A stretch of DNA of 64,000 bases from Candidatus Latescibacterota bacterium (GCA_011772205.1 WVZY01000032.1:57453-121452), one strand, 5' to 3'; positions 8,815 through 18,411 are shown, numbered from the stretch's first letter. Numbers and translations: made by a program. Notes: a model not told the origin generated them from the letters alone.

Positions 8815-9606
8815 ATGAAAACTACTTTAAGGCCAATAGTAATCCTGCTGATCATCGCCGTTCTTCCCGCACTTGGATGCGGCGGTTCGGGGAGCAATGA
8901 ACCTTCGGAGGGCGAAATGAAGATCCTATTTCTTCATCACAGCACCGGGAGAATCATCTGGGAAGCCGGCGTCAAAAAGTGGTTCAAAGATTATAACAAA
9001 AAGAAAGGCACGAGATACGATATAAATGAGCGGGACTTTCCGGCTGAGTCTCCCTACGGGTGGAACAACTATCCCTACGATTACTGGAATATATGGGTGA
9101 GAAACGCCGCTGACAATGCATTCAAGAAGGAACCCACGCTGGAGATGCTAACAAAAAAATACGACATGATCATATTCAAGCATTGCTTTCCAGGCAGCGA
9201 TATCAAAGCGGACATCGGCAAACCCGAGATAGAATCGGACGACAAACGCATCGAAAATTATGTGCTCCAGTACAATGCTCTGAAACAAAAAATGCATGAG
9301 TTCCCGGATGTTAAATTTCTCGTTTGGACTGGAGCAGCTCTCGTTCGCGGGGCAACGGATGAGGAGCGAGCTGCTCGAGCAAAGAGCTTCTCGGAATGGG
9401 TTCGCAGCGAATGGGATGAGCCCGGCGACAACATTTTTGTGTGGGATTTCTTCAACCTGGAGACCGGCGGCGGCCTGTATCTCAAAGACGAGTACGCGAA
9501 AAGCCCCGCGAATTCCCATCCGAATGAAGAGTTCGCGAATACTGCTGCCCCGCTCTTTTGCGAAAGAATCGTGAATGTCTTGGAAGGGAGAGGCGATCAG
9601 CGCTGA
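8815..9606 (+). CDS. SGNH-like lipoprotein
   Basis: A 263-residue protein with a lipoprotein signal: hydrophobic core IVILLIIAVLPALGC with the lipobox Cys at about residue 22, then a Gly/Ser linker. The mature part opens with ILFLHHSTGRI, resembling the HTSHG opening of the secreted protein at 1653, and later has FLVWTGAALVRGATDEE and a closing HPNEEF, a plausible catalytic-His position in SGNH-type folds. Function unknown; a polysaccharide esterase is a guess. Start 8815 is chosen because the longer frame from 8710 only translates the repeat element; GAGAGA precedes 8815. Confidence 0.65.
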   Translation: MKTTLRPIVILLIIAVLPALGCGGSGSNEPSEGEMKILFLHHSTGRIIWEAGVKKWFKDYNKKKGTRYDINERDFPAESPYGWNNYPYDYWNIWVRNAADNAFKKEPTLEMLTKKYDMIIFKHCFPGSDIKADIGKPEIESDDKRIENYVLQYNALKQKMHEFPDVKFLVWTGAALVRGATDEERAARAKSFSEWVRSEWDEPGDNIFVWDFFNLETGGGLYLKDEYAKSPANSHPNEEFANTAAPLFCERIVNVLEGRGDQR

Positions 9607-9657
9607 GAACGCTCTGAACTTCTTGGGCGCTCCTTCGCGCCGCAGCGGTTGTCGGGG

Positions 9658-9674
9658 TGGTATCCTTCTTGCAT
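9658..9674 (+). promoter_or_regulatory. Sigma-54-like -24/-12 promoter
   Basis: TGGTATCCTTCTTGCAT fits GG-N10-GC spacing and the TTGCA -12 box, with T instead of C in the -24 box. It lies 135 bp upstream of the double hydrolase gene and is the second such site in this locus. Confidence 0.4.
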
Positions 9675-9808
9675 ATACGCTAATTAATTGTTATTAATCA
9701 TTTTAGGATCTATGAGAAATCGCAGGCGTTGCGTTAAACAACCGGGTAACCCACCCACCGGCACTGCAGCTCCATCAAGCACCGCGCCGACTGGTTTGGG
9801 CAATCATA

Positions 9809-11875
9809 ATGGACACTCCGATCAGCGAAAAAGCCATTTTCTTCCGTGAAGAGAACAATCCCCTGTTCGCGATGCTATACGGTCCCGATGAGGATAGTGC
9901 TGCATCGAGAGAAACTGACGGCGTTCGGCGGGGCGTCGTTATTTGCGATTCTCTGTTCGAAGAGAAGTTCTGGTGCGAAAGGGTATTTACGAATCTCGGA
10001 CGGCACCTCGCCGCTAAGGGATTCAGAGTCCTCGTCTTCGATTATTTTGGTTATGGAAACAGCTCGGGTAGCAGCATAGATGTCGCCGTATCCACCCTCG
10101 AGCAGGACGTCGATGACGCCTGCGATTTGCTCGTGGATTCCGGCGTCAACCGGCTCACCCTCCTGGGGATACGATGGGGGGCGGCGCTCGCCTGCAGGGC
10201 TGCCTCCAGAAGAAACGATGTCGACAGCATATTTTTGATAAATCCCATAGCGAAATGGCAGACCGAATTCATGAAAACACTCCGAGCCAACGTTGCCGGC
10301 CAGTATGCGATTTTCAGGAAGGCTGTCCTGACCCGCGAGGGGATTATAAAGGAGCTGACTTCGGGCGGCGATTGCGTTCGCTCCGGCTACCGCATGAATA
10401 ATATAGACGGCTACTTTTTCTCCCGTGACTTCTACGAACAGCTGCAGGATGTCTCACTTCCCATCGACATTCCCGACCGCGTGAAGTCCCTTACTATCTT
10501 TACGATTCCAGCAAAGAAGACAGCCGCTCCGCCGCCAGAAGACAAGCTTGCCGCTGCATTTAGATCTGCCGGCGTTGATTGCGATAGCATCACGTTGAAC
10601 GAAGACAACGCATTCTGGTTGAACAACCTGATCTTCACATCCGTGACGCCTCACCTTTACCGCGAAATCACCGGCCGTCTGGAAATGCTGGCGGGTAATG
10701 GCGCAGCCGCAGCGGGAGTCCAAAGCAAAGAATTCTCCGCTGTTGGTTCCTTCACCAGGGATGGAATTCAAGAAACGGCGGTAAGCTTCATATCCCAAGA
10801 TGGCCACCGCCTATACGGCGTTTTGTATCTTCCCGACGGCCGGGAAGCGAAGGACTTGGCTTTTGTTTTTTCTCATGGCGGCTTGATTGGTATGAACGGG
10901 GCTTTTCGTTTTCACACACGAGCCGCCCGGCGGCTTGCTGCGGCCGGATATCCAAGCTTCTGTTTCGATCCTCACGGCATGGGAAGGGCCCACGGAACTT
11001 TTGAAAATAAAGACAGAACGCATTTGTTCCGCGAGATAAATCACGGGATTCTTTCGGATGATGTGGGAACCGCGATTTCATTTCTCAACGACAAAATTGG
11101 CAGTAAAAAGGCTGTTTTGTTTGGAGTATGCGGTGGAGCGATAACGAACATTATCTCGCACAGCCGTTTTGATAGCATTCACGCATCGATCCAACTGAGC
11201 ATACCGGTGATGCTGCCTCGCCTCTCGCATGAAGAAATGCGAATGAGCAGTGAGTACGCCAGGTTCTATCTCGGTATGTACTTGAGAAAAATATTCAATC
11301 CTGGCGCTTGGTGGCGTTTCATCACGTTCAAGAGCGATTACACTATGATCTTCAAATCTTTGCAGGTCGCATTGGGAGGTTTCTTCAGGCGATTGGGAAT
11401 GAAAAAAGCTTCCTCTGCGGGAAAAGCCGCGACGCACGCCCCAAGAGAAAAGGGCGATGAAAGTGTCTCACCCGATGCAAACGCAGGCGCCAGGAAAATC
11501 CAAGAAGGACAACGAGGTGAGCGTTCACAATATCAAGGTGGCGAGGCCGGCGTATTTCAGCCTTATCTTCAGGGAGAAGGCGTCAAATTCAACGACGCGT
11601 TTATCGATGCGTACAGGCGGATCATCGCGCGCGGGGATCAGATCGTCTTCATTTTTGGAGAAAACGATAATTTCAAATGGGAGTTCAATAACGAGTTCAT
11701 CGCGAAATTTCCAAAGGATGTCAAGGCGGGTAAGGATCTCATCAGGATCGAGGAAATCAAGCACGCGAACCACATGTACACGCTTCACGAATGGCAGGAT
11801 GACATAATAAAATATTGTCTGACCTGGGCTGAAAATGTCACTCTCGCAAGGGGCGTTGCTGCGAAAACATCGTGA
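9809..11875 (+). CDS. Fused double alpha/beta hydrolase, exosortase-associated type
   Basis: A 688-residue protein made of two alpha/beta hydrolase domains. The first (about 1-290) has LLGIRWGAALA (119-129) where a GxSxG elbow would be expected, with Arg in place of the nucleophile, as I recall for exosortase-A-associated hydrolase 2. The second (about 325-688) has FSHGG, DPHGMGRAHGTF and LFGVCGGAI with Cys441 at the nucleophile position. A long polar insert (about 530-575) interrupts the second domain before a GENDNF and KHANH, the likely acid and histidine. In exosortase loci two separate hydrolases accompany an acyl ligase and ACP; here they appear fused. No strong ribosome site before ATG 9809. 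Confidence 0.65.
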   Translation: MDTPISEKAIFFREENNPLFAMLYGPDEDSAASRETDGVRRGVVICDSLFEEKFWCERVFTNLGRHLAAKGFRVLVFDYFGYGNSSGSSIDVAVSTLEQDVDDACDLLVDSGVNRLTLLGIRWGAALACRAASRRNDVDSIFLINPIAKWQTEFMKTLRANVAGQYAIFRKAVLTREGIIKELTSGGDCVRSGYRMNNIDGYFFSRDFYEQLQDVSLPIDIPDRVKSLTIFTIPAKKTAAPPPEDKLAAAFRSAGVDCDSITLNEDNAFWLNNLIFTSVTPHLYREITGRLEMLAGNGAAAAGVQSKEFSAVGSFTRDGIQETAVSFISQDGHRLYGVLYLPDGREAKDLAFVFSHGGLIGMNGAFRFHTRAARRLAAAGYPSFCFDPHGMGRAHGTFENKDRTHLFREINHGILSDDVGTAISFLNDKIGSKKAVLFGVCGGAITNIISHSRFDSIHASIQLSIPVMLPRLSHEEMRMSSEYARFYLGMYLRKIFNPGAWWRFITFKSDYTMIFKSLQVALGGFFRRLGMKKASSAGKAATHAPREKGDESVSPDANAGARKIQEGQRGERSQYQGGEAGVFQPYLQGEGVKFNDAFIDAYRRIIARGDQIVFIFGENDNFKWEFNNEFIAKFPKDVKAGKDLIRIEEIKHANHMYTLHEWQDDIIKYCLTWAENVTLARGVAAKTS

Positions 11876-11933
11876 TACCTTCGACCGTGACAGACCCAGG
11901 ACTAATATTTCCTTTTGAACATCAGCCCTGGTG

Positions 11934-12947
11934 TCAGGTAGTGCTGGTTTTCACACCCTTCTCGAGGCGCTTCTGCACCATATCAACGATCTTGGGATCG
12001 GTCTCTTCTTCCAATCTCGCCAGCGCTTCCGCACGGTCCATATATCCCTTTCTGACGAGATTTGCAAGCTCGTGAACATATGGATGGAAACCGAACTTTT
12101 CCTTGTGCACTTTTATGCCCAGGGCGTTGAGAAGACAATTCGTGGAGTTAGGATCCGTGTCATCGGGCTTTTCCCATCCCATAGCGCTTATCTGCTGCAT
12201 GACGGAATGTTCGTCGTATTCCAGAAAGGCTAGAGGATTGACATTGTACGGGAACTGATCTGCCATCCCAAAGTGCTCTTCCGTCAGGAAGTAGTTGTAG
12301 ATTTCATCACCGACAACCTGCTTCATGGGTTGGATATACGCGTCTTGCATTTTCTTGATCATTTCCGGGTTGTTACGGAAGATCGATGATTCTATCGGAG
12401 CCTGTCCGGGAGACCACCCGTATGTGATAAAGGGAATGCCGCTCTCGATAGCCATCCTCAACGCCACAAATTTTACTATCCCCATACAAGTCGTGCAGAT
12501 CGAGCTCGCCCGCTCCAGCCCCTTTTTCGAATAAATGTTCTTCTCGGCCGTGTATAGAAACAGCTTGCTCAGAACATCCAACCGCGGCTTGTACAGCACA
12601 TAATCGACTCCGAGCCCTTCAACGACTTTACGGCTGTTCTCCAGCGCCTGGGGAGATACAAATCCGTTGTCTATAGTTAGGGCGAGTATGGACATGTTGT
12701 ACGTGTTCCGAAGAACTGCCATCGTATAGGTCGAATCTTTCCCGCCGCTGTACGCCATTAACGCATCATAGCCGCCTTTTCTCCTATGCTTGGCGAGAAG
12801 ATCGTCGAAACGCTTCCGGTACTTTTCTCGCGACTTGTCCAGGTGTTCCCTGCCTTTATACGCTCGGCAGAAGTTGCACACACCCTCATCATCGAATTTT
12901 ATGCCGGGAAACGTCTCCGGCAGCACACACCGAGTGCATCGTTTCAT
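11934..12947 (-). CDS. N-acetyl-sugar-amidotransferase-like PP-loop ATPase
   Basis: A 337-residue ATP-pyrophosphatase with SGGKDS at 67-72. Cysteines at the N-terminus (C4, C7, C24, C27: CTRCVLP...CNFC) and a later ICTTC look like a metal site. The architecture matches the WbpG/PseA/WbuX group, which amidate sugars such as N-acetyl-hexosamine-uronates during O-antigen synthesis using ammonia from a partner glutaminase. No partner HisH-like glutaminase is adjacent, so the asparagine-synthase-like protein may supply it. Last gene of the minus-strand export operon; it converges with the double hydrolase. Confidence 0.75.
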   Translation of the reverse strand: MKRCTRCVLPETFPGIKFDDEGVCNFCRAYKGREHLDKSREKYRKRFDDLLAKHRRKGGYDALMAYSGGKDSTYTMAVLRNTYNMSILALTIDNGFVSPQALENSRKVVEGLGVDYVLYKPRLDVLSKLFLYTAEKNIYSKKGLERASSICTTCMGIVKFVALRMAIESGIPFITYGWSPGQAPIESSIFRNNPEMIKKMQDAYIQPMKQVVGDEIYNYFLTEEHFGMADQFPYNVNPLAFLEYDEHSVMQQISAMGWEKPDDTDPNSTNCLLNALGIKVHKEKFGFHPYVHELANLVRKGYMDRAEALARLEEETDPKIVDMVQKRLEKGVKTSTT

Positions 12948-13034
12948 ATTCGACTACCTTTCTTATTTATCCTGTTCCACCTGGGCCTTTGTCCCAGGCC
13001 AATCCTCTATTTCAACCATCTAGTGCTTGTCGGC

Positions 13035-14009
13035 CTATCTGCGTAGATCCGGAACGGGCGGCATTGATCTCAAGTGCTCCGTTACTTCCCGTTTCCTCTC
13101 CAGGTCTTTCCACGCGCGATCCAGCTCTTCCATCCCCAGCCCCAGTGCCTTTGCAGTCTCCTTCTTGTCGATCGAGTTTTCCTGGGCATAAAGGATCATG
13201 TCAACCGTGTCGTAAGGCAGGCAGAAATAGAAATCTTTGTCACTAACTTCGAAGCTGTACGTATCCGGGCTGGGCGTTCGAGCAAGAATTTCCTCAGGAA
13301 CTCCCAGGTGCTTCCCGAGTTGTAATACCTGGTTCTTGTACAGGGGTGTCAGCGGCTCGATGTCCACACCTCCGTCGCCGAATTTGACGAAGAATCCCTG
13401 GTCCGTTTCCGATTTGTTCGTTGTTCCACAGACAATGTAGTTGCGCCTCTCCGCTTCGTAATACAGGACCGTCATTCTGGTTCTTTGCTTGATATCGTTG
13501 GCAGCCATCATTTCCAAGTAATCGCCGTGGGAAAGCCGGGCAGTAACGACAGAGCCGTCCTTCTTCCGGACCTCCAAGCTGTAGGCATTGATCCTGTCTC
13601 TATCCAGCAGATCCTGGGGGAGCGTTAAACGGAACTTGTAATCTCCGCCTGCATCAGGGAAGTACCTCTTGACCACTGCGTCCCTTCTGGCGTAAACGCC
13701 GAAACTTTCGAGCATCGGTGTAATTTCGACCGCCGAGTACTCGATCCCTAGAGTTTCCGCCATCTTGCGGCCATACTCTCGGCTTTTGGGGCTGGAATCC
13801 CGCTCGGGAAGTAGAACACCGTAGACGCGCGTTGGGCCAACAGCTCTTACAGAAAGTGCTCCGGCCACGGCTGAATCGATGCCACCGCTCAGCCCGATGA
13901 CGATTCCCCGCTTTCTGAAAAATTTTCTCAGCTGATCGCGTATGAATTCTTCGATCTCGCGAGAAATCTTGTCTGCGTCGATACTCATCACATCCCGACT
14001 GAATCTCAT
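13035..14009 (-). CDS. NAD(+) synthase, ammonia-dependent type
   Basis: A 324-residue NadE-family protein: SGGIDSAVAG (41-50), KQRTRMTVLYYEAERRNY, GTTNKSE and KFGDGGVDIEPL are the ATP- and deamido-NAD-binding motifs. It lacks the nitrilase-like glutaminase domain of glutamine-dependent enzymes. It may make NAD, but its place between an acyl ligase and a sugar amidotransferase suggests a paralogue working on a polysaccharide or acyl substrate; this is inference. The AAGGAAGGA ribosome site supports the start at 14009. About 90 bp separate it from the next operon gene. Confidence 0.8.
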   Translation of the reverse strand: MRFSRDVMSIDADKISREIEEFIRDQLRKFFRKRGIVIGLSGGIDSAVAGALSVRAVGPTRVYGVLLPERDSSPKSREYGRKMAETLGIEYSAVEITPMLESFGVYARRDAVVKRYFPDAGGDYKFRLTLPQDLLDRDRINAYSLEVRKKDGSVVTARLSHGDYLEMMAANDIKQRTRMTVLYYEAERRNYIVCGTTNKSETDQGFFVKFGDGGVDIEPLTPLYKNQVLQLGKHLGVPEEILARTPSPDTYSFEVSDKDFYFCLPYDTVDMILYAQENSIDKKETAKALGLGMEELDRAWKDLERKREVTEHLRSMPPVPDLRR

Positions 14010-14082
14010 TTTTCCTTCCTTTCCATAAAAAGGCGCCGTCCAAGTCTACGATCGTTTCGCGCTGGCCGAAATACGGTCCGTT

Positions 14083-15639
14083 TCATTCTATTTTCAAGTC
14101 CTTCTTGGTAATTTTCCCCGACGAAGTTTTCGGCAGTGAATCGCTTAGTTCCACGTATTTGGGGACCATGAAGTCCTCCAGATTCTTATTACAATAGGCC
14201 ATTATCTCTTTCACAGCCAGGTCGGAGCCGTCCTTCAGGACGACGTATGCCTTTATCGCTTCACCAAGAACGTCGTCGGGAACTCCGATGACTGCGGCCT
14301 CGACAACGTCATCGAGAGCGTACAAGACGCTCTCCACCTCCTTGGGGCTCACTTTCTCTCCGCGGCTCTTTATTATGTCGTCCTTTCGCGACACGAAATA
14401 AAGGTATCCTTCTTCATCCATCTTGAACAGATCGCCCGTAAAAAGGACCTGTTCCCAGGGATAGCGGCCGGGTTTTAGCATCTCGGCTGTTTCTTCCGGA
14501 AGCTCCCAGTATCCTTTCATCACATTGCCTCCCCGAACGACCAGTTCCCCGATCACTCCCGGTTCCGAAATTACTCTGCCCTCTTCATCGACGAGGTACA
14601 CCTGCTCGTTCGGCATACCCTTCCCAACCGATGTCGGCTTGCGGTCGAGCTCCTCCGGAGGCATGTATGAGACCCGCTTACACTCCGTCAGTCCATACAT
14701 CGAATATATTCTGGCGCCCGGGAAAATTTCCTTCAACCCGAGTATGTGCTTTTCGGGGAGAGCAGCCGCTGTGTTCGAAATGTAGCGCATGTGCTCGAAA
14801 GATTCAGATTTCAGTTCCTTCATTTGCAGGAGAATTGCGGAGATCGTAGGTACTATCGGAAACCCGGTAACTTTCTCCTTCTTGAGAAGATTGATGACCG
14901 CATACGGATATGTAAAAGATCTTTCGAGAATCACAGTTCCCCCAAACTGTGCCGCCATTATAACCTGATAAAGCCCGTAGTCGAATGACAGCGGGAGAAC
15001 GCTCAGGACAATGTCATCTTCAACGTTCTCGAGGTAGGTCGTGATCGATGTCGATGCCGAAACGATATTCTGGTGCGTCATCATAACACCCTTGGGATTG
15101 CCCGTCGTACCCGAGGTGTATATCAAAGCGGCCAGATCGATATCGATCGCTTTGTTGTCGGTGTTGCTCTCTTGCCGCCTGTCGAGCGTTTCCGTCCATT
15201 GACGAACCTTGAGAGAGGATCCTGTTTCCAGGGTATTCCTCATTGCTCTCTTTCCAACCATAAAGACGGTTTTTAGCGAAGGGGTATTATCTATCGCTTC
15301 CTTGGCATTTTTCAGCTTGTTGTAGTGAGTTATCAAGCCCGCCGCTCGACAGTTGTTGAGTATATATGTGATTTTTTGTGTTTTCGTCGTCGGATTTATT
15401 ACGAGAAAAGTTGCTCCAGCCTTTAGGATGCCCCATATCGAGATTACCGCTTCAATGCCGTTATCCAGCAGCACGGCCACTCTATCGCTGTACTCGATGC
15501 CGCTCTGCCAAAGAGCACTCGCCAGTCGATTTGCAGCTGAGTCCAACTCGCTATAAGTAATGCGTGAATTGCCCGCAACGAGGGCTTCCTTGGCGGGAGA
15601 CTTTTCTGCGCTTCTTTCTAGGAATTTCTGGACAAGCAT
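14083..15639 (-). CDS. AMP-dependent acyl-CoA/ACP ligase
   Basis: A 518-residue ANL-superfamily enzyme. YTSGTTGNPKG (174-184) is the phosphate loop, SMYGLTECKR the A5 motif, FTGDLFKMDEEGY the hinge region and KTSSGKITKK the C-terminal catalytic lysine motif, so all core residues are present. It probably adenylates a carboxylic acid and loads it on the acyl carrier protein encoded next upstream. The pairing resembles the ligase/ACP pair of exosortase-A loci. Starts at ATG 15639, about 50 bp from the ACP gene. Confidence 0.85.
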   Translation of the reverse strand: MLVQKFLERSAEKSPAKEALVAGNSRITYSELDSAANRLASALWQSGIEYSDRVAVLLDNGIEAVISIWGILKAGATFLVINPTTKTQKITYILNNCRAAGLITHYNKLKNAKEAIDNTPSLKTVFMVGKRAMRNTLETGSSLKVRQWTETLDRRQESNTDNKAIDIDLAALIYTSGTTGNPKGVMMTHQNIVSASTSITTYLENVEDDIVLSVLPLSFDYGLYQVIMAAQFGGTVILERSFTYPYAVINLLKKEKVTGFPIVPTISAILLQMKELKSESFEHMRYISNTAAALPEKHILGLKEIFPGARIYSMYGLTECKRVSYMPPEELDRKPTSVGKGMPNEQVYLVDEEGRVISEPGVIGELVVRGGNVMKGYWELPEETAEMLKPGRYPWEQVLFTGDLFKMDEEGYLYFVSRKDDIIKSRGEKVSPKEVESVLYALDDVVEAAVIGVPDDVLGEAIKAYVVLKDGSDLAVKEIMAYCNKNLEDFMVPKYVELSDSLPKTSSGKITKKDLKIE

Positions 15640-15688
15640 CAGGTTTATGAGAAAAAGGAAATAGCGATATCTCCTTTTATGGTCGATT

Positions 15689-15940
15689 TCACGCTACTTG
15701 TTCTTTTCTTTCAATATAGGACGACAGTCTATTCAGCGAATCGAAATTATCGGGGACCAAATCCTCGTCCCTGACGTCTATCCCAAATTCTTCCTCCACG
15801 AATGACACGAGTTCGAGCACTCCTGTGGAGTCGATAATCCCGGATTCCAACAACGATTCGTCATCATTAAACGAAGTCTGTGAAGCTCCAAAAAGAAACG
15901 TTTCAACAATGAAACTTCTGATCTTCTCTTTCCTATCCAA
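15689..15940 (-). CDS. Acyl carrier protein
   Basis: An 83-residue carrier protein with GIIDSTGVLEL, where Ser38 is the expected phosphopantetheine attachment site, and an acidic helix following (VEEEFGIDVRDEDL). It is not the fatty-acid ACP of a fab operon; its neighbour is the AMP ligase, so it likely carries an acyl or aminoacyl group for decoration of a polysaccharide or lipid. An ATG at 15940 follows an AGGA-type site. Confidence 0.9.
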   Translation of the reverse strand: MDRKEKIRSFIVETFLFGASQTSFNDDESLLESGIIDSTGVLELVSFVEEEFGIDVRDEDLVPDNFDSLNRLSSYIERKEQVA

Positions 15941-16029
15941 CAGTTCCTCCTTGATCGATTTTCTCTATCTCTATTCAGTATCAGATTATTACAGCTTGCT
16001 ACCTGCCTGCATATTGCTCTGACACAACT

Positions 16030-16731
16030 CTATATCTCACGAAACCTATCATACTCGTAATATTTGTAATCGTAATAATACGGCAGCACTTCCAAGGCGT
16101 TATTCAAGACAACTCCCAGAATTTCGGCATTAGAATCCAATAGCACGTCTCTCGCTCGCAAAACTACTTCCCTTGGAGTAACGCCGGCGAGCACTACAAA
16201 AATCGTCTTTCGTAATATCGCACCTAAGAATAATGTGTCGCTCACCGCCAGAACTGGAGCGCTGTCAACTATTACATAATCATAATAAAATTGGACTTTT
16301 TTTATCACATTCGCAACGGTCTCGGACTCGAATAGGCTTGATGGTGTGCCAGTTCTCGCACCAGCCGTTATCACATACAAGTTCTTCTGATGCGTCTTCT
16401 TGACAGCTTGCAAAGGATCTTGGGAATCGCTCAAACATTCTTTGAACCCGAATAGATTGTCCAACTTGAATATCTTGTGCATCATCGGTCTCCGCAAATC
16501 TGAATCGATTATTAAGACTTTCTTTTTCGTGAACTGGGCGATCGTCAAAGCAAGATGTGAGGCAATCGTGCTTTTTCCTTCTCCTCTGTTCGAGCTGGTG
16601 ATCAAAAAAGAATTATCGGCAGGGGTGCAATGCTTCTTCAAATTATTGTATATTCGCCTGAATTCGGTAGCAATTGGCGATTCGCTATCATAACTGCTGA
16701 AGATGTCCTTGGCGCTCTTGCTGTCTTTCAT
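16030..16731 (-). CDS. CpsD/CapB-type tyrosine kinase (BY-kinase)
   Basis: A 233-residue cytoplasmic bacterial tyrosine kinase controlling polysaccharide chain export. Walker A SSNRGEGKST (about 45-54), Walker A' VLIIDSDLRRP and Walker B VIVDSAPV are intact, and the C-terminus is a tyrosine cluster (YYYDYKYYEYDRF) for autophosphorylation. It is separate from its membrane partner, the Wzz-like protein encoded immediately upstream (9 bp), as in Gram-positive-style pairs. Start at ATG 16731 with GGAG six bases before it. Confidence 0.9.
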   Translation of the reverse strand: MKDSKSAKDIFSSYDSESPIATEFRRIYNNLKKHCTPADNSFLITSSNRGEGKSTIASHLALTIAQFTKKKVLIIDSDLRRPMMHKIFKLDNLFGFKECLSDSQDPLQAVKKTHQKNLYVITAGARTGTPSSLFESETVANVIKKVQFYYDYVIVDSAPVLAVSDTLFLGAILRKTIFVVLAGVTPREVVLRARDVLLDSNAEILGVVLNNALEVLPYYYDYKYYEYDRFREI

Positions 16732-16740
16732 CAAATTCTC

Positions 16741-18411
16741 CTACTTAATTTCAGTTTGTGTGCTGGTCATATTCAATGTGTTGCCCTTTGTATTCTTCCC
16801 GTAAAAATAGAATCCGGAAACCGCGATGATCATCGCAAATAGAATTATGGAACACCAGATTATAGAGTTCTTGCTTAGGGCAGTCTTCCAAATTGATTTT
16901 TTCTCGAAGGTGGGTATGACGCCGAGAACCCTTAATTCGAGCATTCGCTCGATCTCATCGACTCTCTTGAATGATGTGTTGCTGTACTCCGTGAGGACCA
17001 GAGAAACGAAACCCAATATTCCGCCGAACATAAGAGATATTATCATTATCTTCCACTTGTTAGGTCTCTCCGGGAAAAGAGGCTCTATTGCTTGCTCGAT
17101 TACTTCTATAGAGAATCCCAGCTTCATGCTTTCGACGGCTTCGCTTATCTGAGCCGATGTTTTCGCCCGCAGGAAAGAGTTATACAATTCTCTATTCGAC
17201 TCGACTTCCTTCTCGATCCTGGAGATATCGTTCTCCAATTGCGGGATCAGTTCTAGATTCTTCCGGAATGACACAATAAACGAATTGAGCCTGTTGTATT
17301 TTTCCTTGATGCTCTGGAGAACGGCGATCTGAAGAAAATATTCAACGAGCAGGGACCTATGCTCCGCCTTTAAGTTCGGATATAGAGGCCTCAGCAGATC
17401 CGATAGATATACTTGTATTTCATTTTCTGCCTCGCGAATCCTTGCATTGTATCCGGCTGCAGCCCTGGTGGGCTCTTCAGCACGCGCGAGCTCATCAATG
17501 AGCTCTGCCTCTCTCATGTTTACCAGCTTGTTTTCCAATTCGGAGAGCTGCTGGTCAGCCCAAATCCTTTCGCTGCTCGGAACGAATCCCACGATGTTTA
17601 TCGCGTTATGCCTTATTTTGTCCGTTGTTTTCTGTTGCTCTGCAATGAGCATGTTGGTTTGTCTCAACAACGCCTCAGCGTCTCTGATGTTCGCATCCGA
17701 GACGGGATTTACGCTGAATTTTTGCTGGGCCAGCGCGGTTTTCGTCCTCGAGAGCTCTCTCTCCGATTTCTGCAATTGCTCCTTGTACAGAGCCAGCTGT
17801 TCATCACTGAACTCGCTTGCCTCTTGATAGCCACGAAGCTGCTTTTTCTCCTGTTCTTTTATGAATAGATCCGTGACAACCTTGGTTAGGTTATAGCAAT
17901 CGTTGGGATCCGAGTCTGAACTCGATATCATGAACATCGCAGGCCCCACATCTCTCACATCTATTTTGCCCCTTAGCATGTCCCATAGCTGCCTGTGGAC
18001 TATTTCGGTGATCGCCATGTGCGGATATTGCTGATGCCGGAGAGATGCACTCTGTATGATCGCTTGATTCTCATCCATTCTGAGCGCCCGGATGACCTCG
18101 TCCAGAAACTCGCTGCTATTCAGCTCCGCTCTTATCAGCGCGAGCGTTTCGCGGTCATGCCGTCGTTGTCTCGATCTATCTTGTTGAACATATTTAGCAA
18201 CGTCATCGCTGAGGAACTCACTGCTCTGCATCAGGATGACCGAGCTCGATTCATATTCTGGAACCAGGAACCGCACACCGATAAAAGTTACGATCCCTGA
18301 CGCAATGACTGGTACGAGGATGAAGTATTTCTTCCGCCACAGCGTTCTTATGTACTCCGTGATGCTCAGGCCAGCTTCGTTTTTTTTATTTTCCTTCGAT
18401 ATCTTTCGCAT
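16741..18411 (-). CDS. Wzz/GumC-type chain-length determinant
   Basis: A 556-residue inner-membrane polysaccharide co-polymerase. It has an N-terminal TM segment (about 33-52: FILVPVIASGIVTFIGVRFL), a long periplasmic coiled-coil region, a second TM (IMIISLMFGGILGFVSLVL) and an unexpected third (SIIWCSIILFAMIIAVSGFYFY) near the C-terminus. Two TMs are the norm, so the extra segment is a family variant. It partners with the kinase gene downstream and the Wza-like gene upstream. Confidence 0.85.
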   Translation of the reverse strand: MRKISKENKKNEAGLSITEYIRTLWRKKYFILVPVIASGIVTFIGVRFLVPEYESSSVILMQSSEFLSDDVAKYVQQDRSRQRRHDRETLALIRAELNSSEFLDEVIRALRMDENQAIIQSASLRHQQYPHMAITEIVHRQLWDMLRGKIDVRDVGPAMFMISSSDSDPNDCYNLTKVVTDLFIKEQEKKQLRGYQEASEFSDEQLALYKEQLQKSERELSRTKTALAQQKFSVNPVSDANIRDAEALLRQTNMLIAEQQKTTDKIRHNAINIVGFVPSSERIWADQQLSELENKLVNMREAELIDELARAEEPTRAAAGYNARIREAENEIQVYLSDLLRPLYPNLKAEHRSLLVEYFLQIAVLQSIKEKYNRLNSFIVSFRKNLELIPQLENDISRIEKEVESNRELYNSFLRAKTSAQISEAVESMKLGFSIEVIEQAIEPLFPERPNKWKIMIISLMFGGILGFVSLVLTEYSNTSFKRVDEIERMLELRVLGVIPTFEKKSIWKTALSKNSIIWCSIILFAMIIAVSGFYFYGKNTKGNTLNMTSTQTEIK

